DNA of 47,446 nucleotides from an uncultured Paraglaciecola sp. (lineage in GTDB: Bacteria > Pseudomonadota > Gammaproteobacteria > Enterobacterales > Alteromonadaceae). The first letter of the stretch is position 1. Each line of letters begins with the position of its first letter. The stretch covers positions 1 through 47,446 of the forward strand of contig NZ_CAJWCF010000023.1 in the NCBI RefSeq assembly GCF_913020055.1, in the 5' to 3' direction. The translations under genes were made by a program, and so were the position numbers. Shown piece after piece: positions 35,482 to 44,788 of the stretch. A model generated the notes under the pieces. It saw nothing but the letters and a program-made list of their open reading frames with translations. It did no database searches and was not told the origin of the DNA.

Positions 35482-36564
35482 TTATCGCAATTTCAAAGTG
35501 GCTAATCCCACTAGTACTAACATCAAAGATATAATCCAGAAGCGCACTATGACTCGTGGTTCAGGCCAACCTTTAAGTTCGTAATGATGGTGTATTGGGG
35601 CCATCCTAAAAATACGTTTTCCGCGCATTTTGAAAGAGCCTACTTGTAAAATAACTGACAATGTCTCTACAACAAAAATGCCACCCATGATAAATAAAAC
35701 GATCTCTTGGCGAACCAACACAGCCAAAATTCCTAGCGTCCCACCTAATGCTAACGAACCCACATCGCCCATAAAAACTTGAGCTGGGTAAGTATTAAAC
35801 CAAAGAAATCCAAGCCCAGCACCAACGATAGCGGTACACACAATAACCAACTCACTGGTTAAAGGTAGATAAGGAATAGCGAGGTAAGCAGAGAAATTTA
35901 TATTGCCTGTCACATAGGCAAATATGGCAAAAGCACCAGCAACCAACACTGTTGGTACAATTGCTAGTCCATCTAGGCCATCAGTTAAGTTGACTGCATT
36001 GCTGGTTCCCACAATGACAAAATAGGTGACAACAATAAACAACATGCCCATTTGCGGCATAACGTCTTTAAAAAATGGTACTAACAAAGCGGTTTCAGCA
36101 GGATTTTGTTGGCTTGAATACAAGTAGAAAGCAACGGCAATAGCAATCACTGACTGCCAGAAATACTTCCAACGGGCGATTAAACCTTTTGCGTCTTTAC
36201 GAATAACTTTGCGGTAGTCATCTACGAAGCCGATGACTCCGTAACTAACCAAAACAAATAATGTGACCCATACATACCTATTGGTCAAATCACTCCACAA
36301 CAATACACTCGATACAATCGCAGCTAAAATGAGTAATCCGCCCATAGTGGGGGTACCTGATTTAGCCAAATGGGATTCAGGGCCATCATCACGAATAGTT
36401 TGGCCAATTTGCATACGCTGTAACCAACGGATCATTTTTGGTCCAATAATCACCGCAATCAGCAAGGCAGTTAGAGTGCTTAAGATAGCGCGCAAGGTCA
36501 AATAAGAGAAAACTCCAAAGCCAGGATCAAACTGTTGTAGCCACTCTGCCAACCAAATTAGCAT
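35482..36564 (-). CDS. mraY: Phospho-N-acetylmuramoyl-pentapeptide transferase MraY
   Basis: A 360-residue inner-membrane enzyme with ten transmembrane segments that makes lipid I from UDP-MurNAc-pentapeptide and undecaprenyl phosphate. Catalytic motifs are [25 protein letters not shown] (Asp pair), [13 protein letters not shown], and the C-terminal [19 protein letters not shown] histidine cluster. Length equals that of E. coli MraY. It overlaps murF by 7 bases. Confidence 0.98.
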   Translation of the reverse strand: MLIWLAEWLQQFDPGFGVFSYLTLRAILSTLTALLIAVIIGPKMIRWLQRMQIGQTIRDDGPESHLAKSGTPTMGGLLILAAIVSSVLLWSDLTNRYVWVTLFVLVSYGVIGFVDDYRKVIRKDAKGLIARWKYFWQSVIAIAVAFYLYSSQQNPAETALLVPFFKDVMPQMGMLFIVVTYFVIVGTSNAVNLTDGLDGLAIVPTVLVAGAFAIFAYVTGNINFSAYLAIPYLPLTSELVIVCTAIVGAGLGFLWFNTYPAQVFMGDVGSLALGGTLGILAVLVRQEIVLFIMGGIFVVETLSVILQVGSFKMRGKRIFRMAPIHHHYELKGWPEPRVIVRFWIISLMLVLVGLATLKLR

Positions 36565-37967
36565 GCCATTCGCTCCCTAAAACGTTCAAGCTTTCCCAAG
36601 GGGGATTCCTCCAACGCTTTGACCACCAATTCCATACGTGCACTACGCGAACCTTTGACCAATATACTGATGTCACATGCTTCAGATAAGGTTTGTTGAT
36701 TAATAAACTCAATCATCTGTTCCAGCCCACTAAAATGGCGGCCATGTTCGGCAAATACATCACTTGCATTTTGACTTAATACGCCCAAGGTATAGAGCTT
36801 ATCGATACCTTTTTGTTTGGCATACTCACCTACTTGTTCATGGTAATAACGGGCTTTTCCACCCAACTCAGCCATATCTCCGAGCACCAATATTTTTCTG
36901 CCAGCAAAACTAGACAACAAATCTATTGCAGCATTGACTGAACCTACATTTGCATTGTAAGTGTCATCCAAAATTTTCACTTGATTGGTCAGTTGTTTAA
37001 CTTGTAAGCGCCCCGCTACATGAGGCATATCGCGCAACCCCTCACGCACATCTTCTAAAGTCGCGCCAACATGTAAAGCTAACGAAGCTGCGACCAAAGC
37101 ATTGCCCACATTGTGTAAACCAGGTAATGACAAATCAATTGAAATGCGACCTTTAGGGGTCACTAATTCAAATTGAGCACAACCATCCAAGCCTAAGATA
37201 ACGTCTTGTGCATAGACACCAGCTTGTTTTTCAGCTGAAAAGGTTTGTACCTTGTTGTACTTAAGTTTACCCAACCAGTAGTCGGCAAATTGGCTATCTA
37301 CATTGACTATCGCTAGCCCATCCTTCTCGGATAAACCTTTAAATATTTCACTTTTTGCTCTGGCCACGCCAAGCAAACTACCGAAACCTTCCAAGTGCGC
37401 TGCCGCTGCGTTCACAATGGTCGCTACATCAGGTTTGACTAAATTAGTCGTATAGGCGATTTCACCTAAATGGTTGGCACCCATCTCAATCACAGCAAAC
37501 TCATGTTCTGGCTCTAGTCTTAACAATGTCATAGGCACACCTAATTCATTGTTTAAATTGCCTTTAGTCGCCAACACTTTGCCACGGCGAGATAGAATCG
37601 CAGCAACCATTTCTCTAACAGTTGTTTTACCACTACTGCCTGTAATGCCCACCGTTTTTGGTGCAACTTTGGCTTTTACCGCGGCACCCAATAAACCAAG
37701 CGCAAGCGTAGTATCTTCAACCAAAATATAAGGCAGTTGAGTATCAACTTCACGTGATAAAATTAGCGCAATAGCCCCTTTCTCTTCAGCTTGCTGAATA
37801 AACTTATGCCCATCAAAATTGGGGCCCCTTAGTGCCAAAAACAAATCAGTAGGCTGAATACTTCTGGTATCAGTACTGACACCTTCGATGATCAAATCCT
37901 GCTTTTTCTGAGCTATTAACTGCCCATTAACCTGTTCTGCAACCCAGGATAGTGAAACCGGGATCAT
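36558..37967 (-). CDS. murF: UDP-N-acetylmuramoyl-tripeptide--D-alanyl-D-alanine ligase
   Basis: A 469-residue Mur ligase that adds D-Ala-D-Ala to the tripeptide. The N-terminal [20 protein letters not shown] is the UDP-binding part, the P-loop is [26 protein letters not shown] carries a metal ligand region, and [17 protein letters not shown] plus VLGDMAELG are MurF signatures. It overlaps murE by 4 bases and mraY by 7. Confidence 0.98.
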   Translation of the reverse strand: MIPVSLSWVAEQVNGQLIAQKKQDLIIEGVSTDTRSIQPTDLFLALRGPNFDGHKFIQQAEEKGAIALILSREVDTQLPYILVEDTTLALGLLGAAVKAKVAPKTVGITGSSGKTTVREMVAAILSRRGKVLATKGNLNNELGVPMTLLRLEPEHEFAVIEMGANHLGEIAYTTNLVKPDVATIVNAAAAHLEGFGSLLGVARAKSEIFKGLSEKDGLAIVNVDSQFADYWLGKLKYNKVQTFSAEKQAGVYAQDVILGLDGCAQFELVTPKGRISIDLSLPGLHNVGNALVAASLALHVGATLEDVREGLRDMPHVAGRLQVKQLTNQVKILDDTYNANVGSVNAAIDLLSSFAGRKILVLGDMAELGGKARYYHEQVGEYAKQKGIDKLYTLGVLSQNASDVFAEHGRHFSGLEQMIEFINQQTLSEACDISILVKGSRSARMELVVKALEESPLGKLERFRERMAC

Positions 37968-39526
37968 ATTATTTTCCCCTCTTGAAGAAGTGCAACAAAT
38001 TGACGTTCATCGTACGCCAACGTTTGATTACCTATAATTTGATAATTTTCATGACCTTTTCCCGCGACTAAAATCATGTCGCCAGGGGCTGCCATTGAGG
38101 CCGCGGTCTTTATTGCTGTTTTACGGTCATGCTCAATCAGAACCTGCTCGGGATTAAGGCAGCCAGATAGAATATTTTGAATAATGTCTTTAGGATTTTC
38201 ACTGCGCACGTTGTCATCAGTTAAGATAACTTGATAAGCATATCTCTCAGCAATTTCGCCCATCAATGAGCGTTTGCCTACATCGCGATCACCACCACAT
38301 CCAAACACACAATATAATTTTCCGTGACAGTGTTGTTTAGTGGCTAACAAGGCTTTTTCTAGCGCATCAGGTGTGTGCGCATAATCCACCACTATGGTTG
38401 CCTTGTTTTGGCGGCTATACAGCTCCATTCTTCCAGCAACGGGTTTCAACTTTTGCACTATGTAAGCAATCTGTTTTAGATTTTTACCCAAACATAATTG
38501 GCTGCAAATCGCAGCTAGTACATTGGCCACATTGAATTCAGCCAATAATGACAAACGTAGTTCACACTCTCCCCAAGAGGATTGTATCGATAAACCAATG
38601 CCCTCAGAGGTATATCGCACATTATTCGCTACACAATATTTATATTTGCTTGGTAAATCAGTAACGCTGACATTCTGTCCATAGAGCACAACTGAGGTTG
38701 TATCAGAAATATTTGCCAACCAATTTTTATGCTCAGGATCATTGACGTTAAGTACAACGTAAGCCAATTCAGGTTGCTTTAATAAAAGCCTTTTTGCTGC
38801 TGCGTATTCAGCCATTGAACCGTGATAGTCAAGATGATCTCGGCTTAGATTAGTAAACACTGCAATATCGGTTTTAACCGCTTTGATCCGGTTTTGTACC
38901 AGAGCATGGGACGAGGCTTCTAATGCAACTTGATACGCCCCTTCAGCAACGAATTCAGCGAATAAGCGTTGCATACTAATAGCATCTGGTGTGGTGTTAA
39001 CGGTATCTTCTTGGGTCTGAGAATCAGCGGTCGACGAATACATACCAGCACCTAAGGTGCCAATGGAAGCCGCTTGTTCTCCCATTAAATTAGCCAATTG
39101 GCTGGTTAACTGCACAGTAGAGGTTTTACCATTAGTGCCCGTTACTGCAATCACAGACATTGAATTCGCCGGAAATTGATAAAAGTGCCCAGCTAACTCG
39201 GAGAGTTTTTCAGCGAGTTGATAAAACGACACTATGACGCTTTGTTCGCGCATTTCTAGATGGCCATGGTGAGTCGAATCATCACATTGTGCGACTATGA
39301 CTTTGGCACCTAAACTGATCGCTTGAGGAATAAAGTCTCGACCATCCAATGCATGCCCATCAATAGCAATAAACGCCTTATGAATTGCCACATCTCGGCT
39401 ATCTAAGACCAAGTCACTGATCATGATGTCGGGTGCATCAATGCCAAAATTGGCCAATAGAGGTTTAATACTTTGATCAAACGCCTGAGGAAATTGTCTA
39501 TTAATACTTACCATATCAGCCTGCAT
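37964..39526 (-). CDS. murE: UDP-N-acetylmuramoyl-L-alanyl-D-glutamate--2,6-diaminopimelate ligase
   Basis: A 520-residue Mur ligase adding meso-diaminopimelate. The N-terminal DLVLDSRDVAIHKAFIAIDG, the P-loop VTGTNGKTSTVQL, NLSRDHLDYHG and VVDYAHTPDALEKAL are all MurE features. The third-residue selecting motif reads DDNVRSENP, so the usual DNPR of diaminopimelate enzymes has Val for Pro but keeps the Arg. I use the ATG at 39526: AGAGGG lies 6 bases upstream, and it overlaps ftsI by 11 bases. The frame remains open to 39598 inside ftsI, but that start has no support. Confidence 0.96.
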   Translation of the reverse strand: MQADMVSINRQFPQAFDQSIKPLLANFGIDAPDIMISDLVLDSRDVAIHKAFIAIDGHALDGRDFIPQAISLGAKVIVAQCDDSTHHGHLEMREQSVIVSFYQLAEKLSELAGHFYQFPANSMSVIAVTGTNGKTSTVQLTSQLANLMGEQAASIGTLGAGMYSSTADSQTQEDTVNTTPDAISMQRLFAEFVAEGAYQVALEASSHALVQNRIKAVKTDIAVFTNLSRDHLDYHGSMAEYAAAKRLLLKQPELAYVVLNVNDPEHKNWLANISDTTSVVLYGQNVSVTDLPSKYKYCVANNVRYTSEGIGLSIQSSWGECELRLSLLAEFNVANVLAAICSQLCLGKNLKQIAYIVQKLKPVAGRMELYSRQNKATIVVDYAHTPDALEKALLATKQHCHGKLYCVFGCGGDRDVGKRSLMGEIAERYAYQVILTDDNVRSENPKDIIQNILSGCLNPEQVLIEHDRKTAIKTAASMAAPGDMILVAGKGHENYQIIGNQTLAYDERQFVALLQEGKII

Positions 39527-41354
39527 TTGCTGCCCTCTTGTTAACATCAACAGAGGAAACGGCCAATGATGAAACAGTTTTATCATCAGGGGGCACATTC
39601 AACATTTGTAAACTGGCTGCCATAATTTTAGAAAAAACTGGGGCTGCAGTTTGTCCTGCATAATAAAGCTCACCTTTAGGCTCATTAATTAAAATGACCA
39701 CGGCCAATTGCGGATTAGACACAGGGGCAACGCCGGCAAAAATGTTAACGTATTCTTCACCGTAACCATTGGCAACAGCCTTACGACTAGTACCTGTTTT
39801 TCCTGCAACTCTATAACCCGGAACGTGTGCTTGTTCTGCCGAACCATTTTGTTCTGTCACACTTTCCATCATTTGTAATATTTGTTTGGTCGCTTGAGCG
39901 CTGATAACACGCTCACTTTCTACAGGTGTGTCTGGTTTAATAATACTCAATGGTCGGCGAATGCCACCGTCACCTAAAATGCTGTACATACGAGCCAACT
40001 GCAATGCGGTGACGGATATTCCATAACCAAAAGATAAAGTAGACAATTCAAAATCTGACCAGCGGTTTCTTTCGTTAAAGATACCGTTGCTTTCGCCCAG
40101 CAAATTAGCGCCACTGTCACTCATTAAACCGACGTTGTAGTACATATCCAGTAGGAAATCTTTAGGTACAGACAAGGCCAACTTTGAAGTGCCCATATTG
40201 CTAGACTTACGAATAATTTCGGTTAAATCAATTTCGCCATAATTGCGCGAGTCTCTGACAATATTTCCGCCTAAATGCATCCAACCCGGAGAGGTATCAA
40301 TCAAGGTGTCTACTTGTGCAGATCCAAACTCTAATGCACTTAACACCGCTAGAGGCTTAATTGACGAACCCGGTTCGTAGGCATCAGTTACTGCTCGATT
40401 ACGAATTCTATGGGCTGAAACACCTGAACGATTATTTGGATTAAATGAAGGGCTATTGACCAAGGCTAGGATTTCACCAGTGTTAACTGCTACTACTACA
40501 GCCGACCCAGACGTTGCTTCATAATATTGAACCGCTTGTTTTAATTCTTTATAAGCCAAAGCTTGTATGCGCTGATCAATGGTTAACTGAATATCTTGCG
40601 GTTTTTCACCTTCTTCAGATTCAATCAACTCAACCATTCGGCCTTTTCCGTCACGTCTAATTTTACGTGAGCCTTGTGCACCTGCTAACCACTTGTTGTA
40701 TAACTTTTCAATCCCCTCTATGCCGGCATCATCCACGTTAGTAAAACCTACAACGTGAGCGGATACTTCACCACTTGGATAATAACGTCTAGATTCATCA
40801 CGAAGGTAAATTCCATCTAACTTAAGTTGTTCAACATATTCAGCCATTGCAGGGGAGACTTGACGCTGCACATATACAAAACGTTTTTTGGGATTGCTGA
40901 CTTTTTCTTTAAGCGTATCTAAATCTTGACCTAATATTTCAGCCAGTGCCTTCCAGCGTTTTTTGTTTTCTCGTTGTTTTGCTTTCAAATCAAAACTGGG
41001 GTCTTCTTCCGCTTTTTTTGCTGCTTCTTCGATTGATTGGGCAACGGCCTTAGGATCTGCCCAGATTGCTCTAACTGGTACACTCACAGCCAATTGCTGA
41101 CCATTTCTGTCAACAATCAAACCTCTATGTAAAGGATTGGCATGAGTACGCAAAGTACGGTTATCGCCACGCTGAATAAGTAAATCTGGTGAAACAACTT
41201 GTATGTAGGCTGCACGAATACTCAAACCAACAAACACCAGAACAATGGCGGTAATCACTATAATAAAACGCCAATGCAATAAACTTGGCGCACTGTTTAC
41301 TTTTGCTTGATTGGTTCTACCTTTACTTTTGGTATTAGCGGTGACTCGGCTCAT
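39516..41354 (-). CDS. ftsI: Peptidoglycan D,D-transpeptidase FtsI (penicillin-binding protein 3)
   Basis: A 612-residue class B PBP that cross-links septal peptidoglycan with FtsW. A short cytosolic tail and one transmembrane helix (about 28-50, WRFIIVITAIVLVFVGLSIRA) are followed by the PBP dimer/pedestal domain and the transpeptidase domain. Active-site motifs are SSIK (in YEPGSSIKPLAVLSALEFG), SSN (RKSSNMG) and KTG (VAGKTGTSRKA). It overlaps ftsL by 4 bases. Its C-terminal tail extends about 30 residues past the conserved domain. Confidence 0.98.
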   Translation of the reverse strand: MSRVTANTKSKGRTNQAKVNSAPSLLHWRFIIVITAIVLVFVGLSIRAAYIQVVSPDLLIQRGDNRTLRTHANPLHRGLIVDRNGQQLAVSVPVRAIWADPKAVAQSIEEAAKKAEEDPSFDLKAKQRENKKRWKALAEILGQDLDTLKEKVSNPKKRFVYVQRQVSPAMAEYVEQLKLDGIYLRDESRRYYPSGEVSAHVVGFTNVDDAGIEGIEKLYNKWLAGAQGSRKIRRDGKGRMVELIESEEGEKPQDIQLTIDQRIQALAYKELKQAVQYYEATSGSAVVVAVNTGEILALVNSPSFNPNNRSGVSAHRIRNRAVTDAYEPGSSIKPLAVLSALEFGSAQVDTLIDTSPGWMHLGGNIVRDSRNYGEIDLTEIIRKSSNMGTSKLALSVPKDFLLDMYYNVGLMSDSGANLLGESNGIFNERNRWSDFELSTLSFGYGISVTALQLARMYSILGDGGIRRPLSIIKPDTPVESERVISAQATKQILQMMESVTEQNGSAEQAHVPGYRVAGKTGTSRKAVANGYGEEYVNIFAGVAPVSNPQLAVVILINEPKGELYYAGQTAAPVFSKIMAASLQMLNVPPDDKTVSSLAVSSVDVNKRAANAG

Positions 41355-41671
41355 TTAATCCTCACCACTACTTCTTCGCTAGGTAAAGGACGATGCATGT
41401 TGAGCTGACTTTTAACAAGCGCCTCAATACGGTTGTGTTCAGTCAATGCACTTTGTTCAAGCACCAAGTGACGCCACTCAACATCCAGTTGATCTTTCTC
41501 TTGCATCAAGCGTTCGATGGCTATCGACATTTGCCTATTATGGTGGGCACTAAGTATCACTAAACCCGCACTAACTAAGAGTGCTAGAAACAACAAAACC
41601 CGCACTGGATGGCGGGCTAAATCAGCAACTACAAAACTGAATAAATTAAAGTTCGTGTTCGGGGCACTCAT
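41351..41671 (-). CDS. ftsL: Cell division protein FtsL
   Basis: A 106-residue bitopic protein. A transmembrane helix lies at about 22-42 ([21 protein letters not shown]), followed by a periplasmic leucine-zipper-like coiled coil (about 48-95) that binds FtsB and FtsQ. Sequence conservation is low in this family; identity rests on size, topology and position between rsmH and ftsI, with 4-base overlaps on both sides. Confidence 0.95.
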   Translation of the reverse strand: MSAPNTNFNLFSFVVADLARHPVRVLLFLALLVSAGLVILSAHHNRQMSIAIERLMQEKDQLDVEWRHLVLEQSALTEHNRIEALVKSQLNMHRPLPSEEVVVRIK

Positions 41672-42603
41672 AACTTCTCTGCCACTCTCAACACAGAGCT
41701 TCGAGCTCGCACATTTTTTTGTAATTCTTCGGCTGATGGCTTAATCGCTTTGCCAATAGGTTTCATCGCTTTAGCCGCATCTATCTCTGCTTGCATAATA
41801 GGCATGCCATGAGGCACGTTTAAACCGCGACTTTGCTCACGTATAAAACGTTTGACTAAACGGTCTTCTAAAGAATGAAAACTAATAACAGCTAACCGTC
41901 CACTTGGCGCCAATATATTTAAAGCCGCTTTCAAGCCGGTTTTGATTTCATCTAACTCACTGTTGACATAGATACGTATCGCTTGGAAACTGCGAGTCGC
42001 TGGGTGTTTATATTTATCTTTGACCGGCACCGCCAGATCAATGATTTCGGCTAACTGAGCCGTATCGGTAATAGGTTCAATTTGCCGTGCATTGACAATA
42101 CCGTGAGCAATACGTTTACCAAATTTCTCTTCACCAAATTCTTTGATGACTTGGGTGATGTCTTGCTCATCAGCCACCGCTAACCACTGCGCGGCACTTA
42201 ATCCTCTGGTTATATCCATACGCATATCGAGTGGGCCATTACGCATAAAACTAAAACCGCGACCAGCATCATCCAATTGTGGTGAAGACACCCCAAGATC
42301 CATTAAGATCCCGTCAATCTTGCCAATTAGGCCTAACTCTTCAGCCACTGCCTGTAATTCAGAAAAAGGACGATGATGAATAGAAAAACGTGTATCGTCA
42401 GCAAAGGACTTTGCCGCTTCAATGGCACTTAGGTCTCGATCAATCGCAATCAACTGACCTTTTGCTGATAGTGCTTTTAATATTTGTGTAGAGTGGCCAC
42501 CTCGTCCAAAAGTCGCATCCATATAGATGCCATCAGGCTTAATCGCTAAGCCTTCGATAGACTCCTGAAGTAATACTGATAAATGTGAAAAATCATTTTC
42601 CAT
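41668..42603 (-). CDS. rsmH: 16S rRNA (cytosine-1402 N4)-methyltransferase RsmH
   Basis: A 311-residue SAM-dependent methyltransferase (formerly MraW). Features: [20 protein letters not shown] at the N-terminus, SAM-binding [39 protein letters not shown], and [16 protein letters not shown] near the C-terminus. It modifies N4 of C1402 in the ribosomal P site. Its ATG shares one base with the mraZ stop codon (TAATG). Confidence 0.98.
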   Translation of the reverse strand: MENDFSHLSVLLQESIEGLAIKPDGIYMDATFGRGGHSTQILKALSAKGQLIAIDRDLSAIEAAKSFADDTRFSIHHRPFSELQAVAEELGLIGKIDGILMDLGVSSPQLDDAGRGFSFMRNGPLDMRMDITRGLSAAQWLAVADEQDITQVIKEFGEEKFGKRIAHGIVNARQIEPITDTAQLAEIIDLAVPVKDKYKHPATRSFQAIRIYVNSELDEIKTGLKAALNILAPSGRLAVISFHSLEDRLVKRFIREQSRGLNVPHGMPIMQAEIDAAKAMKPIGKAIKPSAEELQKNVRARSSVLRVAEKL

Positions 42604-43061
42604 TAAAGTGAGAAATCCTGCAGTCGTTCAGTCAATTCAAAGTTAGCTTCTTGCTCTGTTGCTACATCTAAATTGATTTGTTGTTGCCATACGTCTGCGT
42701 CCCAGATCTCAAATTTATTGAACTGGCCAACTAACATAATTTGTTTATCGAGCTTGGCGTGTTGACGCAAAGGAGCGCCTAATAAAAACCGCCCGTTTTT
42801 GTCCATATCACCTTCACTGGCATAACCCAACAATAAGCGCTGCATTCTGCGCTCATGTGGATTCATGCTAGAAAGACGGCTTAATTTAAGTTCAATTTCT
42901 TCCCATTCAGAAAGTGGGTAAAGCAGCAAACAAGGTTGTTGCGTATCAATAGTGCAGACGAGTTGTCCCTTACAATCATCCAGCAAGGACTGCCTATACC
43001 TGGTAGGTATAGTGACTCGACCTTTAATATCTAGATTGATTGCATTAGCGCCGCGGAACAT
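42603..43061 (-). CDS. mraZ: Transcriptional regulator MraZ
   Basis: A 152-residue protein with two AbrB/SpoVT-like (double-psi) DNA-binding repeats: the first is [20 protein letters not shown], the second lies near [22 protein letters not shown]. MraZ forms a ring and represses its own operon by binding tandem GTGG repeats near its promoter. The ribosome binding site AGGGG is close to the ATG. It is the first gene of the dcw cluster. The predicted binding repeats are found 113-137 bases upstream. Confidence 0.97.
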   Translation of the reverse strand: MFRGANAINLDIKGRVTIPTRYRQSLLDDCKGQLVCTIDTQQPCLLLYPLSEWEEIELKLSRLSSMNPHERRMQRLLLGYASEGDMDKNGRFLLGAPLRQHAKLDKQIMLVGQFNKFEIWDADVWQQQINLDVATEQEANFELTERLQDFSL

Positions 43062-43173
43062 AATTCCCCTAACCTTTTTTATTTTTATCTATCGAAAATT
43101 AACTTGTAAGCACAACACTCAACAAAATCTGATCTTATTATTCTTTGTTTTTGGGATTATTTAATCCGCCAGA

Positions 43174-43198
43174 TCCACTTTATGCCACTTTTACCCAC
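43174..43198 (-). promoter_or_regulatory. MraZ operator: three GTGG repeats with 10-bp period
   Basis: On the minus strand GTGGG (43198-43194), GTGGC (43188-43184) and GTGGA (43178-43174) are each separated by 5 bases. This is the arrangement bound by MraZ rings in E. coli and other bacteria. The array starts at the predicted transcription start point of the cluster promoter, so bound MraZ would block initiation or early elongation. No fourth repeat fits the spacing on either side. Confidence 0.85.
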
Positions 43199-43205
43199 AA
43201 TACAC

Positions 43206-43235
43206 AGTTTAGGTACCACCGGTCTATCATGTCAA
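43206..43235 (-). promoter_or_regulatory. Main promoter of the dcw cluster (upstream of mraZ)
   Basis: On the minus strand TTGACA (43235-43230) and TAAACT (43211-43206) are separated by 18 bases. The predicted start near 43199 gives a leader of about 138 nt to mraZ. The rest of the 416-base gap (43236-43477) holds no reading frame or RNA gene that I can support. Confidence 0.75.
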
Positions 43236-43477
43236 GGACTAAAAGCAGCAAATTGATCGGTTTCTAGGCCTCGTCATCACTGGTTTTTTAGAAGTGTTTG
43301 AAATAGTAGAAAAAAACGACTAGCTGGCGCAATTTGGTAACAGAAGGAATAATAGCTTTACAGATTTTAATCGAAGGGGGTTAAGTCACAAGTGAAGATT
43401 GATATGGGATTTTTTATTCAATCAAACAAAATCCGTTATTGTGCAGTCTCGATGCAGTTCAACAGAGTGTTAGGTTG

Positions 43478-44527
43478 CTAATTTTTTTCAGTAAATATCT
43501 CGACCCTATTTCGACCATTTTCTTTTGCTTTGTAAAGAGCTTGGTCAGCATTAGAAGTCAGTTGTTCAGCGTTAAGTTCATCTTTATTAAAATCAATTTC
43601 GGTTACACCAAAACTGCAACTAACGTGGATAGGTTTATCAGCTAAAACAAAATTATGCTGACTGACTTTCTCTCTTATACGATTAGCTAGCTTTGCTCCG
43701 TTTTCTGCACTTGTATTGGGTAAAGTAATAATAAATTCTTCACCACCAAAACGAGCTATCCAATCAACGTTATTGCGGATAGATGTACTCACCAGTTGAA
43801 CAAATTCTTTTAAAACAATGTCTCCAGCATTATGGCCTTCTTGATCGTTAATCTTCTTAAAATGATCCAAGTCAGCGAATATAACCGTTAGCGGGATTTT
43901 AAATCGATATGAACGCTGTATTTCTTTGTTTAAACTATCTTCCAAATATAATCGGTTATAACAGTGAGTTAAAGGATCTGTTAAGGATAGAGTTTTAACC
44001 TTACTATTGAGCTTTATTAACTGACGCGTCAGTTTATATACCGCCAAAGCGAATGCACTTAAGTAAATAAGCAAGAAAATACTACTTGCAATAATTGTGT
44101 TCAATTGCTCATCTAAAAGATGCAGATCGGGTAACGTAATTGCGCCTATGAGAACGGTGGAAACTACCACTAACATAGTGCTAAACATCAAACGATAACT
44201 GCCGACAAAAAGTGCATTTGCTATCAAAATAGTAATAATAGTGGATGCAAAAGAATAAGTGGGTGTCGCCAGCACTATTAGGCTAGTAAAGAAAGCATCC
44301 AAATGCATATTGATTTGTTCCTGTCTTCGTCCATTTGAAGAGAGATTTGTTGCTAGTAGTGCGAAATGTGGCCAAAATAAACAGGTGGGAATAATCCAGA
44401 TAAATTGTGAATCGAGTAAAGATGAACCTAAAACTAACCACGCAATGAGTAAACCATAAGTTGTCGCGAGAACTCTAGGTATATGGTTAATCCGTCCGAG
44501 AGGGTGTATATCTTTTTGGTATATCAA
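43478..44527 (-). CDS. Diguanylate cyclase with N-terminal MASE2 membrane sensor
   Basis: A 349-residue membrane enzyme predicted to make cyclic di-GMP. The N-terminal 165 residues have about six hydrophobic segments and MASE2 features (RINHIPRVL, IPTCLFWPHFALLA, RRQEQINMHLDAFF), as in E. coli DgcC/AdrA. The GGDEF domain starts at LTDPLTHCYNRLYLE, binds substrate through FADLDHFKKINDQEGHNAGD, and has an active-site GGEEF at 261-265. The inhibitory I-site (RxxD five residues before GGEEF) is not formed: position 252 is Asn, with Arg one residue early at 251. It is upstream of and on the same strand as mraZ but separated by 416 bases, so it is not part of the dcw operon. Confidence 0.93.
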   Translation of the reverse strand: MIYQKDIHPLGRINHIPRVLATTYGLLIAWLVLGSSLLDSQFIWIIPTCLFWPHFALLATNLSSNGRRQEQINMHLDAFFTSLIVLATPTYSFASTIITILIANALFVGSYRLMFSTMLVVVSTVLIGAITLPDLHLLDEQLNTIIASSIFLLIYLSAFALAVYKLTRQLIKLNSKVKTLSLTDPLTHCYNRLYLEDSLNKEIQRSYRFKIPLTVIFADLDHFKKINDQEGHNAGDIVLKEFVQLVSTSIRNNVDWIARFGGEEFIITLPNTSAENGAKLANRIREKVSQHNFVLADKPIHVSCSFGVTEIDFNKDELNAEQLTSNADQALYKAKENGRNRVEIFTEKN

Positions 44528-44587
44528 ATTAACCGTTAAACAGCAGATGAAAAATTCAGCATACTATAGATATATGCACAATCAAAA

Positions 44588-44623
44588 GGTATTTTCTGTG
44601 GGATCCTATGGTCAAAAAATACC
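44588..44623. repeat. 8-base inverted repeat in the spacer before glpK
   Basis: GGTATTTT (44588-44595) and AAAATACC (44616-44623) are perfect inverted arms around a 20-base centre. The element lies between the divergent diguanylate cyclase and glpK genes and upstream of a candidate glpK promoter. It could bind a regulator; it lacks the shape of a terminator. Confidence 0.4.
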
Positions 44624-44674
44624 ACCAATCCCTTAATTTCAGTCCACTATTTCAATTTCAATTTATATATTTGG

Positions 44675-44704
44675 TTATGTTCTCAGCATAAAAAATATTA
44701 TACT
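44675..44704 (+). promoter_or_regulatory. Candidate promoter of the glpK-galM operon
   Basis: TTATGT (44675-44680) and TATACT (44699-44704) are separated by 18 bases. The -10 is good, the -35 weak, as expected for an activated or regulated promoter. The leader would be about 77 nt. Confidence 0.4.
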
Positions 44705-44788
44705 TGCCAACCGCTGTTAGAAAAACATTAGCTAACAACTAAACATCTGAAATAATTGAAAATTTTCACATATTCAAAGGAGCATCCT

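Noticed and set aside
37964..39598. Longer murE start at 39598
   Set aside because: It would overlap ftsI by 83 bases and add 24 residues unlike MurE, while the ATG at 39526 has a strong ribosome binding site.
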